NCBI RefSeq assembly: GCF_024753245.1
Contig: NZ_JANUGX010000003.1
Location: 186,001 to 250,000 of the forward strand
Length of the DNA stretch: 64,000 nucleotides
DNA from: Massilia norwichensis
GTDB taxonomy: Bacteria; Pseudomonadota; Gammaproteobacteria; Burkholderiales; Burkholderiaceae_D
Reading direction: 5' to 3'
The translations under genes and the position numbers were made by a program. Within the stretch, counting starts at the first letter, position 1, and each line of letters begins with the position of its first letter. Of the stretch, positions 45,685 through 54,310 are shown one piece after another. The notes under the pieces were generated by a model. That model had not been told where the DNA came from, did no database searches, and saw only the letters and a list, made by a program, of their open reading frames with translations.

Positions 45685-47454
45685 TTACTCGGCGCGGGCT
45701 TTTACATATCGGCCGGGCGCCGGCTCGATGGCCCGGTACTTGTCAGTGCCGGGCTGGGTCGGCGGCGGCACGTCGGCGCCACCGTTTTCGGCCAGAAACT
45801 TTGCCCATTCCGGCCACCAGCTACCCTTGACCTCATTGGCGGCGGCGAACCACTCGGCCGGCGTCTTCGGCCGGTTCTTGCCGTTCCCGGCCTGGGCCAC
45901 CCAGTAGCTGCGCTTGTTCTTCGACGCCGGGTTGATGACGCCGGCGATGTGGCCGGAAGCGCCCAGCACGAAGCGGTTCTGTTTCGCCTTCTTCGGATTC
46001 AGCAGATTCATCGAGGCGAACGCCGCTTCCCAGGGCACGATGTGGTCTTCCTTCGAGCCGTAGACGAAGACCGGGCAGTCGATCTTGCCGAGGTCGACCT
46101 TCACGCCGGCGACCGTCAGCGCGCCCGGCACCTTCAGCTTGTTCTCCAGATAGGTATTGCGCAGGTACCAGCAGAACATCGGGCCCGGCAGGTTGGTGCT
46201 GTCGGCGTTCCAGTACAACAGGTCGAAGGCCGGCGGCGTCTTGCCCTTCAGGTAGTTCTGCTGGACATAGTTCCACACCAGGTCGTTCGGACGCAGCGAG
46301 GAGAAGGTCGTGGCCAGGTCGCGGCCCGGCATCAGGCCGCCGCGCGCCAGTTGCTGCTCGCGCTGCGCGACCTGGGTCTCGTCGACGAAGACGTCGAGTA
46401 CGCCGTTGTCGGAAAAGTCCAGCAGGGTCGTGAACAGCGACAGGCTGTTCGCCGGCTGGCGGCCGCGCGCCGCCTCGACCGCCAGCGCGGTGGCGGCAAT
46501 CGTCCCGCCGACGCAGAAGCCGAACACGTTGACCTTCTCTTTCCCGGAAATCTCGCGCGCGACGTTCAGCGCCTGGATCGCGCCCTGCTCGACGAAGTCG
46601 TCCCAGGTCTTGTCGCCCATTGTCTGGTCCGGGTTACGCCAGGACATCATGAACACGGTGTTGCCCTGCTCTACCAGATAGCGCACCAGCGAATTTTCCG
46701 GCTGGAGGTCGAGGATGTAGAACTTGTTGATGCACGGCGGCACCATCAGCAGCGGCACCTCGTGCACGGTGGGCGTGACCGGGGTGTACTGGATCAGCTG
46801 GAACAGCTCGTTCTCGAACACCACCGTGCCCGGCGTGATGCCGACGTTACGGCCGACTTCGAAGGCGCTCTCGTCGGATTGCGAGATGCGGCCTTTCTGC
46901 ATGTCGGCCAGCATGTTCTGCAGACCCTTGCTCAGGCTCTCGCCCTTGGTGTCGATCAGTTTCTGCTGGGCTTCCGGGTTCGTCGCCAAGAAATTGGCCG
47001 GCGACAGCGCGTCGACGATCTGCTGCACTGCGAAGCGGATCTTGTGCCGCATCTTCTCTTGATTGTGCGCCGGCAGCTCGACCGCTTCGGCCATCGCCAT
47101 CAGGAATTCGGCATTCAACAGATAGGACGCGGCGCTGAAAGCCGACATCGGATTCGCGGTCCATTCGGGCGCCGAAAAACGCTTGTCCTTGAGCTCGGGC
47201 GTCTTGCCGCTCATGACGTCCTGCCACAGCTGCATGGCTTTCTGCAGGTAGTCGTTACGCAGCGCGTCCAGTTTGGCCTGCGGCAGGCCGGCGCCGAAAT
47301 CGCCCAGCATGCGCATCACCGGCGCCGCCTGCTGCGCCATGCCGCCGCCAAATTGGCCAACCAGGTTCGAGGGGTCGGCGAGCTTCATCCAGGATTGCAT
47401 CCACGCAGCGCCTTGCTGCAGAGTAGCTTCGGGCGTATTCATATCGGCGTCCAT
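45685..47454 (-). CDS. phaC: Class I poly(R)-hydroxyalkanoate synthase PhaC
   Basis: A 589-residue class I PHA synthase that polymerises 3-hydroxyacyl-CoA on the granule surface. The lipase-like box is GFCVGG at 312-317 with the catalytic Cys314, followed by the Asp in SKEDHIVPW and the His in GASGHIAGVINP. These give the Cys-Asp-His triad. The N-terminal region (1-230) is the usual PhaC N domain. An in-frame ATG at 47442 is an alternative start. It is divergent from a 68-residue membrane protein with only 42 bp between starts, so the promoter must be compact or lie within a coding region. Confidence 0.96.
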   Translation of the reverse strand: MDADMNTPEATLQQGAAWMQSWMKLADPSNLVGQFGGGMAQQAAPVMRMLGDFGAGLPQAKLDALRNDYLQKAMQLWQDVMSGKTPELKDKRFSAPEWTANPMSAFSAASYLLNAEFLMAMAEAVELPAHNQEKMRHKIRFAVQQIVDALSPANFLATNPEAQQKLIDTKGESLSKGLQNMLADMQKGRISQSDESAFEVGRNVGITPGTVVFENELFQLIQYTPVTPTVHEVPLLMVPPCINKFYILDLQPENSLVRYLVEQGNTVFMMSWRNPDQTMGDKTWDDFVEQGAIQALNVAREISGKEKVNVFGFCVGGTIAATALAVEAARGRQPANSLSLFTTLLDFSDNGVLDVFVDETQVAQREQQLARGGLMPGRDLATTFSSLRPNDLVWNYVQQNYLKGKTPPAFDLLYWNADSTNLPGPMFCWYLRNTYLENKLKVPGALTVAGVKVDLGKIDCPVFVYGSKEDHIVPWEAAFASMNLLNPKKAKQNRFVLGASGHIAGVINPASKNKRSYWVAQAGNGKNRPKTPAEWFAAANEVKGSWWPEWAKFLAENGGADVPPPTQPGTDKYRAIEPAPGRYVKARAE

Positions 47455-47496
47455 TGTTTAGAATCGGGTATTCAAGCGTGCAACCAGGGAAGAACC

Positions 47497-47703
47497 ATGT
47501 GGATCGTAGCCATCGGATGGATGTATGTCGTGACCCTGATGGCGGCCACCGAGCCTTCCGTGGTGGCCGGCCTCATGACCTTCCTGTTTTACGGCGTGTT
47601 GCCATTATCGCTCGTTTTGTACCTGACGGGAGCATGGCGACGTGGCCGTGCGCGCAAGCGGAAAGGACAAGAGCCTACCGGCGGCGACTCCCCAGTTACT
47701 TGA
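47497..47703 (+). CDS. Small membrane protein next to phaC
   Basis: A 68-residue protein with two hydrophobic helices (MWIVAIGWMYVVTLMAATEP and VAGLMTFLFYGVLPLSLVLYL) and a basic tail (RRGRARKRKG). I recall similar short proteins beside phaC in other beta-proteobacteria. CAGGGAAGAACC precedes the ATG. It is divergent from phaC and converges with pgeF, overlapping its 3' end by 8 bp. Function unknown. Confidence 0.72.
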   Translation: MWIVAIGWMYVVTLMAATEPSVVAGLMTFLFYGVLPLSLVLYLTGAWRRGRARKRKGQEPTGGDSPVT

Positions 47704-48496
47704 TCCAGATCAGAGTCGCCTGACGTCCACTGCCGGCACCGTCCCGGCGATAGGAATAGAAGCGATCGCCTTCCGTGAATGTGCAGCGGGTGCCGCCATA
47801 CACGCGGGTGATGCCTTCGCCGGCCAGCATGCGCCGCGCCAGCAGCGCCATGTCTGCCAGATACTTGCCGTCGCGCCCGGGATAAGGCCGGAAGCCGTCG
47901 TCCGCAGCGCCATCCGGCAGCGCGGCGCGGAAGGCGTCCAGCACGTCCGGGCCGACTTCGAAGGCGTCCGGGCCGATCGCGGGTCCGAGCCAGGCCGTGA
48001 TCTCGCCGGCGCCCTGCGCGCGCATCTGCGCCACTGTGGCTTGCAGCACGCCGCCCGCCAGCCCGCGCCAGCCGGCATGCGCCGCGCCGACCACCTTCCC
48101 TTCCAGATCGGCGAACAGCACCGGCAGGCAATCGGCGGTCAGGATCGCGCACACCACGCCGGGTTCGAACGCCGTGCCGGCATCGCCGGTCTGCACCGGC
48201 GCGCCGGGCTGCACCAGGCGCGCATCGACGACCTCCCTGCCGTGCACCTGCGCGATCCAGGCCGGACGCCCCGGCAGCAAGGCCTGCAGGCGCGCACGGT
48301 TTTCGCGCACCGCTTCCGGATCATCCTTCACGTGCAGGCCGAGGTTCAAACCGCCGCCGCCCGCGCCATCGTCGAAGGGCGCCGCGCTGACGCCGCCGCG
48401 GCGGGTGGTCGCCAGCGCGCCGACGTTCGCCGGCAGGTCCGGCCAGTCCGGCCACAGGACCTGCGCAGGATCGAGACCCACCACGCGTTCCGGCAT
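47696..48496 (-). CDS. pgeF: Purine nucleoside phosphorylase/laccase-domain protein PgeF (YfiH)
   Basis: A 266-residue YfiH/PgeF (multicopper polyphenol oxidase, DUF152) protein. The metal ligands are seen in QVHG (His), ILTADCLPVLF (Cys) and GAAHAGWRGLAGG (His). The family has been named laccase, purine nucleoside phosphorylase and peptidoglycan editing factor; I keep the name PgeF without choosing an activity. The ATG overlaps the rluD stop by one base (TGATG), so the two genes are translationally coupled. The downstream neighbour on this strand is phaC. Confidence 0.93.
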   Translation of the reverse strand: MPERVVGLDPAQVLWPDWPDLPANVGALATTRRGGVSAAPFDDGAGGGGLNLGLHVKDDPEAVRENRARLQALLPGRPAWIAQVHGREVVDARLVQPGAPVQTGDAGTAFEPGVVCAILTADCLPVLFADLEGKVVGAAHAGWRGLAGGVLQATVAQMRAQGAGEITAWLGPAIGPDAFEVGPDVLDAFRAALPDGAADDGFRPYPGRDGKYLADMALLARRMLAGEGITRVYGGTRCTFTEGDRFYSYRRDGAGSGRQATLIWIK

Positions 48497-49500
48497 CAGG
48501 CCGCTTCCGGCTCTTCGATGCCGGCGCGCGCCAGCAGCTCGGCGAAGTCGGCGGCCAGCGGCACGACCCACTCCATGTGCTCGCCGGTGACCGGGTGGCT
48601 CAGGCCCAGGCGGCGTGCCTGCAGGGCCTGGCGGTGGAAGAAGGACAGCAGGTGGGTCTTGCCGTAGACGGTGTCGCCCACCAGGCTGTAGCCCAGCGAC
48701 TGCATGTGCACGCGGATCTGGTGGGTGCGGCCGGTCTCGAGGCGGCATTGCACCAGGCTGACCGGTCGGCGGTCCAGCTCGCCCTTGGCCAGCAGCTCGT
48801 AATGCGTGATCGCCGGCTTGGCCATCGGCGCGTTCGAGACGGCCATCTTGGTGCGCTCGGTCGGGTGGCGGCTGATCGGCGAATCGACGGTGCCGGACAG
48901 GCGCGGCGTGCCCCACACCAGCGCAAAGTATTCGCGCTTGACGGTGCGCGCGGCCAGCTGGCGTACCAGGTCGGTCTGCGCTTCGAGGGTCTTGCCGACC
49001 ACCATCAGGCCGCTGGTGTCCTTGTCCAGGCGGTGCACGATGCCGGCGCGCGGCACCGACACCAGCTGCGGGCAGTAATGCAGCAGGCCGTTCAGCAGCG
49101 TGCCGGACCAGTTGCCCGAGCCCGGGTGCACGACCAGGCCGGCCGGCTTGTTGATCACCATGATCGCGTCGTCTTCATAGACGATGTTCAGCGCCATCGG
49201 CTCCGGCGTGAAGGCCGTGTCTTCCGGTGCCGGCTGCGGCTCGACGTGGATGGTCTCGTCGCCGTAGGCGGTGGCCTTGCCCTTGGCCGGCTTGCCGTCG
49301 ACCAGGATGTGGCCTTCGTCGAACCATTGCTGCAGGCGGCTGCGCGAGAATTGCGGCACCAGGCCGGCGACGACTTTGTCGAGGCGCTGGCCGCAGTGGG
49401 ACGGGTCCAGGGTCAAGGTAATCGGCGAAAAATCGACACCGCCCGCACCAGGTGCGAACTCCGCGTCCAGGTCGTCGTCCAAATCGGGGTTAGAAAGCAT
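48496..49500 (-). CDS. rluD: 23S rRNA pseudouridine synthase RluD
   Basis: A 334-residue RluA-family pseudouridine synthase that modifies 23S rRNA helix 69. An S4 RNA-binding domain lies at about 37-85 (SHCGQRLDKVVAGLVPQFSR). The catalytic domain holds HRLDKDTSG at 156-164 with the catalytic Asp159, and INKPAGLVVHPGSGN. The ATG at 49500 gives an acidic start (MLSNPDLDDDLDAEF); the frame is open to 49605, which would overlap bamD. It is divergent from bamD and coupled to pgeF, the usual Burkholderiales layout. Confidence 0.95.
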   Translation of the reverse strand: MLSNPDLDDDLDAEFAPGAGGVDFSPITLTLDPSHCGQRLDKVVAGLVPQFSRSRLQQWFDEGHILVDGKPAKGKATAYGDETIHVEPQPAPEDTAFTPEPMALNIVYEDDAIMVINKPAGLVVHPGSGNWSGTLLNGLLHYCPQLVSVPRAGIVHRLDKDTSGLMVVGKTLEAQTDLVRQLAARTVKREYFALVWGTPRLSGTVDSPISRHPTERTKMAVSNAPMAKPAITHYELLAKGELDRRPVSLVQCRLETGRTHQIRVHMQSLGYSLVGDTVYGKTHLLSFFHRQALQARRLGLSHPVTGEHMEWVVPLAADFAELLARAGIEEPEAA

Positions 49501-49548
49501 TTCCGCCGAATTCGGCGCAGCATTTAATATCACGTTGTTCCCATCGGC

Positions 49549-49554
49549 TATAAT
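49549..49554 (+). promoter_or_regulatory. Candidate -10 box for bamD
   Basis: TATAAT at 49549-49554 lies 45 bp ahead of the bamD ATG in the divergent rluD/bamD gap. No good -35 was found at the usual distance. Confidence 0.3.
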
Positions 49555-49599
49555 CAGCCGTTCGTTGAATCTCGGTAAAAACTTTCTTGCAAAAAGCTC

Positions 49600-50439
49600 A
49601 TGCAAAAAAAATTGTCTGTATTGGTCGTGACGTGTGCCCTGCTCAGTTTGTCAGCTTGCGGTTTGTTCCCGAAGGCTTCGGACGATAGCAAGAACGTGTC
49701 AGCGTCGAAATTATACGCTGAGGCGCGTGAGGAAATGGATGGCGCCCACTACGAAGCCGCCATCAAGCTGTTCCAGAAGCTGGAAACCAACTATCCCTTC
49801 GGCACCTACGCCACACAGGCGCAGATGGAAATCGCCTACGCCCACTACAAGGCCCAGGACCAGGCCGAGGCACTGGCGGCGGTGGAACGCTTCATCAAGC
49901 TGCACCCGAACCACCCGCAGGTCGACTACATGTACTACCTGCGCGGCCTGATCAATTTCAACGATCAGATCGGCTTCATGAGCTTCATCTACTCGCAGGA
50001 CCCGACCGAGCGCGATCCGAAGGCGACCCGCGAAGCCTTCGCCGCCTTCAAGGAACTGGTCGACAAGTTCCCGAACAGCAAATACGCGCCGGACTCGATC
50101 CAGCGCATGAACTACCTGATCAACGCGATGGCTTCCTACGAAGTCCACGTGGCGAACTATTACTATCGCCGCGGCGCCTACCTGGCCTCGCTGAACCGCG
50201 CCCAGGAAGCCGTGACCAACTTCCCGACCTCGCCGGCCCGCGAGGAAGCGCTGTTCATCATGATCCGCGCCTACGACAAGCTGGGCATGTTCGACCTGCG
50301 CGACGACACCCAGCGCGTGTTCCAGGCCAACTACCCGAACAGCCACTTCCTGGGTGGCAAGGGCGACGGCGATGCGCCGTGGTGGAAGTTCTGGGCGAAA
50401 TCGGGGCCGCGTCCGGCGCCGAAGGATGCCGTGCAATAA
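49600..50439 (+). CDS. bamD: Outer membrane protein assembly factor BamD
   Basis: A 279-residue lipoprotein of the BAM complex that helps insert outer-membrane beta-barrels. The signal peptide MQKKLSVLVVTCALLSLSAC ends in a lipobox (LSAC, C20). The mature protein is a series of TPR repeats: LYAEAREEMDGAHYEAAIKL, FQKLETNYPFGTYATQAQME, AFAAFKELVDKFPNSKYAPD and VTNFPTSPAREEALFIMIRA. Length is typical. Divergent from rluD. A clean terminator follows at 50442. Confidence 0.96.
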   Translation: MQKKLSVLVVTCALLSLSACGLFPKASDDSKNVSASKLYAEAREEMDGAHYEAAIKLFQKLETNYPFGTYATQAQMEIAYAHYKAQDQAEALAAVERFIKLHPNHPQVDYMYYLRGLINFNDQIGFMSFIYSQDPTERDPKATREAFAAFKELVDKFPNSKYAPDSIQRMNYLINAMASYEVHVANYYYRRGAYLASLNRAQEAVTNFPTSPAREEALFIMIRAYDKLGMFDLRDDTQRVFQANYPNSHFLGGKGDGDAPWWKFWAKSGPRPAPKDAVQ

Positions 50440-50441
50440 GT

Positions 50442-50469
50442 AAAACGCCCGCTCGATGCGGGCGTTTTT
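50442..50469 (+). terminator. Rho-independent terminator after bamD
   Basis: An 11-bp stem AAAACGCCCGC / GCGGGCGTTTT (50442-50452 and 50458-50468) with a TCGAT loop and T run. It lies 14 bp from the end of the opposing yaaA gene. Confidence 0.88.
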
Positions 50470-50482
50470 CATTGCGCGCCGC

Positions 50483-51253
50483 TCAGGCTTCGACGCGCCG
50501 GCGGAACACCCACTCGCGCTCTTTCGACACAGCGGGGTCGAAGGCATAGCCGTCCACATCGAAATCCTTCAACTGCTGCGGATCGGTCACCCCGTTCTCG
50601 GCCGCATAACGCGCCATCATCCCGCGCGCCCGCTTGGCGAAGAAGGAGATGATCTTGTACTTGCCGTTCTTCCAGTCCTCGAACACCGGCGTCACCACCG
50701 GCACGTCCAGCAGCTTGGGCTTCACGGACTTGAAGTACTCCTCCGACGCCAGGTTCACCAGCGCCGTCGCGCCATTCGCGGCCAGGGCTTCGTTCAGCGC
50801 CCCTGTCACCGTCTCGCCCCAGAACGCGTACAAATCCTTGCCGCGCGGGTTGGCCAGTTTCGTCCCCATCTCCAGGCGGTACGGATGCATCTGGTCCAGC
50901 GGCCGCAGCACGCCGTAGAGGCCGGACAGGATGCGCAGGTGGCGCTGCAGGTAGTCGATACCCTTTGCGTCCAGGCTGCGCGCGTCCAGGCCGGTGTAGA
51001 CGTCGCCGTCGAAGGCCATCACCGCCTGGCGCGCCGCGCCATGGTCCGGATGCCAGTCGGCGTAGCGGGTCACGTTCAGCGCGGCCAGCGGGTCGGAGAT
51101 GTGCATCAGCTCGCCCACCTGCGCGGGCGAAAATTCCTTCAGCACGCGGATCAGTTCCGCGGCGCGGTCGATGAATTGCGGGGTGCTGCGAAGGCCGGTG
51201 GTCGGTGGGGTGTCGAGGTCGAGCGATTTGGCGGGGGAGATAACGATCAGCAT
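50483..51253 (-). CDS. yaaA: Peroxide stress protein YaaA (DUF328)
   Basis: A 256-residue YaaA/DUF328 protein. The start [16 protein letters not shown] is diagnostic, and [17 protein letters not shown] plus [16 protein letters not shown] are family blocks. In E. coli YaaA limits free iron and DNA damage during peroxide stress. The ATG at 51253 is chosen over the upstream frame because the family starts exactly at this motif. It is divergent from the PIN gene at 51290 (36 bp). Confidence 0.94.
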   Translation of the reverse strand: MLIVISPAKSLDLDTPPTTGLRSTPQFIDRAAELIRVLKEFSPAQVGELMHISDPLAALNVTRYADWHPDHGAARQAVMAFDGDVYTGLDARSLDAKGIDYLQRHLRILSGLYGVLRPLDQMHPYRLEMGTKLANPRGKDLYAFWGETVTGALNEALAANGATALVNLASEEYFKSVKPKLLDVPVVTPVFEDWKNGKYKIISFFAKRARGMMARYAAENGVTDPQQLKDFDVDGYAFDPAVSKEREWVFRRRVEA

Positions 51254-51289
51254 AGGTAAAAAACGGGTGCAACGCGTAGAATTGCCGAC

Positions 51290-51733
51290 ATGATACCTGC
51301 TCCAAAGAAAACCATCGTCATCGATACCAATGTCTGCCTCGACCTCTTCGTTTTCCGCGACCCGCGCTGGGCCAGTCTGCTCACCGCGCTGGAATCCGGC
51401 GCGGTCGAAGCGGTAACCCGCGCCGACTGCCGCGACGAATACCTGTTCGTGCTGCACTACCCGCACCTGCCGCTCGACGAAGCCACCCGGCCCGCTGCGG
51501 CGGCCCGCTTCGACGCCCTGATCCGCGTGGTCGCGCCCGACAGCCGCGCCGTGCGCCTGCCGGTCTGCACCGACCGCGACGACCAGAAATTCCTGGAGAT
51601 CGCGCGCGACGCCGGCGCCGACATCCTCGTCACCAAGGACAAGGCCCTGCTCAAGCTGGCGAAGAAGACCACGCGCGAGAATCTGTTCCGCATCATGACG
51701 CCCGAGGTCTGGGTCAAGACCGAAGCGCTATAA
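51290..51733 (+). CDS. PIN-domain protein (putative toxin-type, COG1569)
   Basis: A 147-residue PIN-domain protein of the putative toxin component group. The metal-binding acids are seen as [19 protein letters not shown] (Asp), CRDEYLFVL (Glu) and [29 protein letters not shown] (Asp cluster). The predicted activity is a Mg-dependent RNase. No antitoxin gene lies beside it: yaaA is divergent upstream and an aminotransferase follows 10 bp downstream. It may therefore be a chromosomal solitary member rather than a working toxin-antitoxin module. Confidence 0.82.
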   Translation: MIPAPKKTIVIDTNVCLDLFVFRDPRWASLLTALESGAVEAVTRADCRDEYLFVLHYPHLPLDEATRPAAAARFDALIRVVAPDSRAVRLPVCTDRDDQKFLEIARDAGADILVTKDKALLKLAKKTTRENLFRIMTPEVWVKTEAL

Positions 51734-51743
51734 TCTTCACACC

Positions 51744-52901
51744 ATGTCCACGCCCATTTTGAAGTCACGCCTGCCGGCCGTCGGCACCACCGTGTTCACC
51801 CTGATGTCCGCCCTCGCCGCCGAGCACGGCGCGGTCAACCTCGGCCAGGGCTTTCCCGATTTCGGCTGCGACCCGCGCCTGCTCGACCTCGTCGACGAGG
51901 CCATGCGCGCCGGCCTGAACCAGTACCCGCCGATGACCGGGGTGCCGCTGCTGCGCCAGACGATCGCCGCCAAGATCGCCGCGCTGTACGGCCATGCCTA
52001 CGACGCCGACACCGAAATCACGGTGACCGCCGGCGCCACCCAGGCCCTGACCACCGCCATCCTGTGCGCCGTGCATCCCGGCGACGAAGTCATCATCATC
52101 GAACCGGCCTACGACAGCTATCTGCCGACCGTGCAGCTGGCGGGCGGCGTGCCGGTCACGGTATCGATGCGGGTCGACGACAAGGGCTACAGCGTGCCCT
52201 GGGACGAGGTTGCCGCCGCGGTCTCCCCGCGCACCCGGATGATCGTCATTAATACCCCGCACAACCCGACCGGGACCATCCTGCGCCAGAGCGACCTCGA
52301 TACGCTGGCCGGCATCGTCGCCGGCACCGACATCCTGATCCTGTCGGACGAGGTCTACGAGCACATGGTCTACGACGGGCAGCAGCATGCGTCGGTCAGC
52401 CGCCACCCGGCGCTGGCGGAGCGCGCCTTCGTCGTCTCGAGCTTCGGCAAGACCTATCACGTGACCGGCTGGAAGGTCGGCTACGTGGCGGCGCCGGCCA
52501 GCCTCATGGCCGAGTTCCGCAAGGTCCACCAGTACAACGTGTTCACCGTGAACACGCCGATGCAGCACGGCCTGGCCGGCTACATGCAGGACCCGGCGCC
52601 CTACCTGGCGCTGCCGGCCTTCTACCAGAAGAAACGCGACCTGTTCCGCGACGGCCTGGCGCAGACGCGCTTCACGCTGCTGCCGGCCGACGGCACCTAC
52701 TTCCAGTGCGTACGCTATGACGGGATTTCGGACCTGAGCGAAGCCGAGTTCGCGCAGTGGCTGACGCGCGAGATCAAGGTGGCGGCGATTCCGGTGTCGG
52801 CCTTCTACAGCCGCGGCAAGGAGTCCGGCATCGTCCGCTTCTGTTTTGCGAAGCAGGACGCGACGCTGCAGCTGGCGCTGGAGCGCCTGGCCAGAATCTG
52901 A
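51744..52901 (+). CDS. Methionine-type aminotransferase (YbdL-like)
   Basis: A 385-residue class I/II PLP aminotransferase, closest to E. coli YbdL, which prefers methionine. Visible features are VNLGQGFPDFGCDPRL, the NTPHNPTG motif, LSDEVYEHMVYDG, and the PLP lysine in SSFGKTYHVTGWKVGY. It begins 10 bp after the PIN gene. There is no ribosome binding site in front of the ATG, but TATAAT ends 9 bp upstream, so the transcript could have a very short leader. The gene converges on the mshN end; palindromic repeat copy D lies between. Confidence 0.9.
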   Translation: MSTPILKSRLPAVGTTVFTLMSALAAEHGAVNLGQGFPDFGCDPRLLDLVDEAMRAGLNQYPPMTGVPLLRQTIAAKIAALYGHAYDADTEITVTAGATQALTTAILCAVHPGDEVIIIEPAYDSYLPTVQLAGGVPVTVSMRVDDKGYSVPWDEVAAAVSPRTRMIVINTPHNPTGTILRQSDLDTLAGIVAGTDILILSDEVYEHMVYDGQQHASVSRHPALAERAFVVSSFGKTYHVTGWKVGYVAAPASLMAEFRKVHQYNVFTVNTPMQHGLAGYMQDPAPYLALPAFYQKKRDLFRDGLAQTRFTLLPADGTYFQCVRYDGISDLSEAEFAQWLTREIKVAAIPVSAFYSRGKESGIVRFCFAKQDATLQLALERLARI

Positions 52902-52924
52902 CGTCATTTCTGCGAAGCGTCCGC

Positions 52925-53006
52925 CGTCATCCCCGCGCAGGCGGGGATCCAAGTATGCATTGCGTCGACAGAAAGTACTTGGGTTCCCGCCTGCGCGGGA
53001 ACGACG
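52925..53006. repeat. BIME-like palindromic repeat, copy D
   Basis: Opens CGTCATCCCCGC-GCAG-GCGGGGAT and closes GGTTCCCGC...GCGGGAACGACG, with a linker stem CCAAGTA / TACTTGG. It occupies the gap between the convergent aminotransferase and mshN genes. Confidence 0.85.
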
Positions 53007-53013
53007 ATTTGGC

Positions 53014-54300
53014 TTACCGGCCCAGCTGCTGCAGCCGCCGTTCGACGAACGCCTGCAGCTCCGCCGACAGCGTGCCGCTCGTGCGCGCACGCTGGAAGGC
53101 GTCCAGTGCCTCGGCATTGCGCCGTTCGGCCTGCAGCGACATGCCCAGGCCCATCCACCACACACCATTGCCGGGCGCAGCGCGCAGCGCGGCCTGGTAC
53201 TGCTCGGCCGCCTCGCGGTGGCGCTGCGCGCGTTGCAGGGCGCCGGCCAGGAAGGCATGGTAGTCGGCGTTGTTGCCGGCATAGGGCAGCGTGCGCAGCA
53301 GCGTGTCGACGCCATTGCCGCCGCCTTCGATCTGCAGGCGCGCCAGCAGCATCGCCAGCGCCGGCTGGCGCGGGTCCAGGGCCAGACCGGCCTGCAGGTG
53401 GCGGATCGCTTCCTCGCTGTGCTTCGCTTCGATCAGCAGACCGACCAGGGTCTGGCGCGCGGCGTCGTGGGTCGGATCGAGCTTCAGGGCCTGCTCCAGG
53501 GCGGCGACGGCTTCCGTCATGCGCCCGTCCTGCAGCGCGCTCAAGGCGTGGCGGTATTCGCCTTCGGCGCGCTGCGCGCCCGATTCCTGGCGCCCCTGGA
53601 GGGCGCGTTGATTCTTGGCGCTGCCGCCGGCTGCGCTGGCCGTGGGTGCCGCCCCCACCTGCCCGGCTTCCTTCAGCGTACGTGCTTCCGCCAGCTTGCG
53701 GCGCCCGGCCTCGCGCTTCGATTCCTGGCCCGGTGCCGGCGGCTGCACGCGGGTCGGCGCCATGCGCGACTGCAGTTCGGCCATGATCGCCTGGCGTGCG
53801 GCGCGCGCTTCCTCGCTGTCCGGCTCGTAGCCGGCGACGGTTTTCGGTGCGGGCGCGAATGCGGCTGCCGGCACGCGCATCGGCTTCACGGGCGGCGCAT
53901 CGAAATGGTCGGTGTGCTGGCCGGGCGCAGATGCCGGCAGCTCGGCAGCAGGCGCCGGCTGCGGCGCGGCGCCGGCCGCCGGTCCCATCGTGATGGTGCT
54001 GCTCATGCCTTGCACGGGCTTCGCGGTCGTGGGTTCGCCCTTGAGCGGCGCCGCCGGCGCGGCTGCAATCGCGGCCGCGGCCTGCGTCTGCCTGACATGG
54101 CCCCAGCCGAACCATACGGCCAGCGCGACGGCGCAGGCCGCGGCAGTTCCGCCGAGGACCAGCGCGGCGGTGCGGCCGCCGACACGGTCGGCCAGGGCGG
54201 CACGCTCGCGCGCAACCGGACGGACCTGGGATGGGAGTGCGTCCGCGCCGGCGGTGCCGCGGGCGTCCAGGTCCTGGAGCATCTTGTTAATCAGGCTCAT
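53014..54300 (-). CDS. mshN: MSHA biogenesis protein MshN (TPR protein)
   Basis: A 428-residue protein. It starts MSLINKMLQDLDARG, the typical MshN opening, with a transmembrane helix (ALVLGGTAAACAVALAVWFGW) at about 47-67, a Pro/Ala-rich periplasmic linker, and TPR repeats from about 235 to the end (VAALEQALKLDPTHDAARQT, LLIEAKHSEEAIRHLQAGLA). It is thought to be an accessory of the MSHA pilus assembly complex. It is the last gene of the group in this window; mshE and mshG do not follow it here. Confidence 0.88.
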   Translation of the reverse strand: MSLINKMLQDLDARGTAGADALPSQVRPVARERAALADRVGGRTAALVLGGTAAACAVALAVWFGWGHVRQTQAAAAIAAAPAAPLKGEPTTAKPVQGMSSTITMGPAAGAAPQPAPAAELPASAPGQHTDHFDAPPVKPMRVPAAAFAPAPKTVAGYEPDSEEARAARQAIMAELQSRMAPTRVQPPAPGQESKREAGRRKLAEARTLKEAGQVGAAPTASAAGGSAKNQRALQGRQESGAQRAEGEYRHALSALQDGRMTEAVAALEQALKLDPTHDAARQTLVGLLIEAKHSEEAIRHLQAGLALDPRQPALAMLLARLQIEGGGNGVDTLLRTLPYAGNNADYHAFLAGALQRAQRHREAAEQYQAALRAAPGNGVWWMGLGMSLQAERRNAEALDAFQRARTSGTLSAELQAFVERRLQQLGR

Positions 54301-54310
54301 CGCAGACTCT

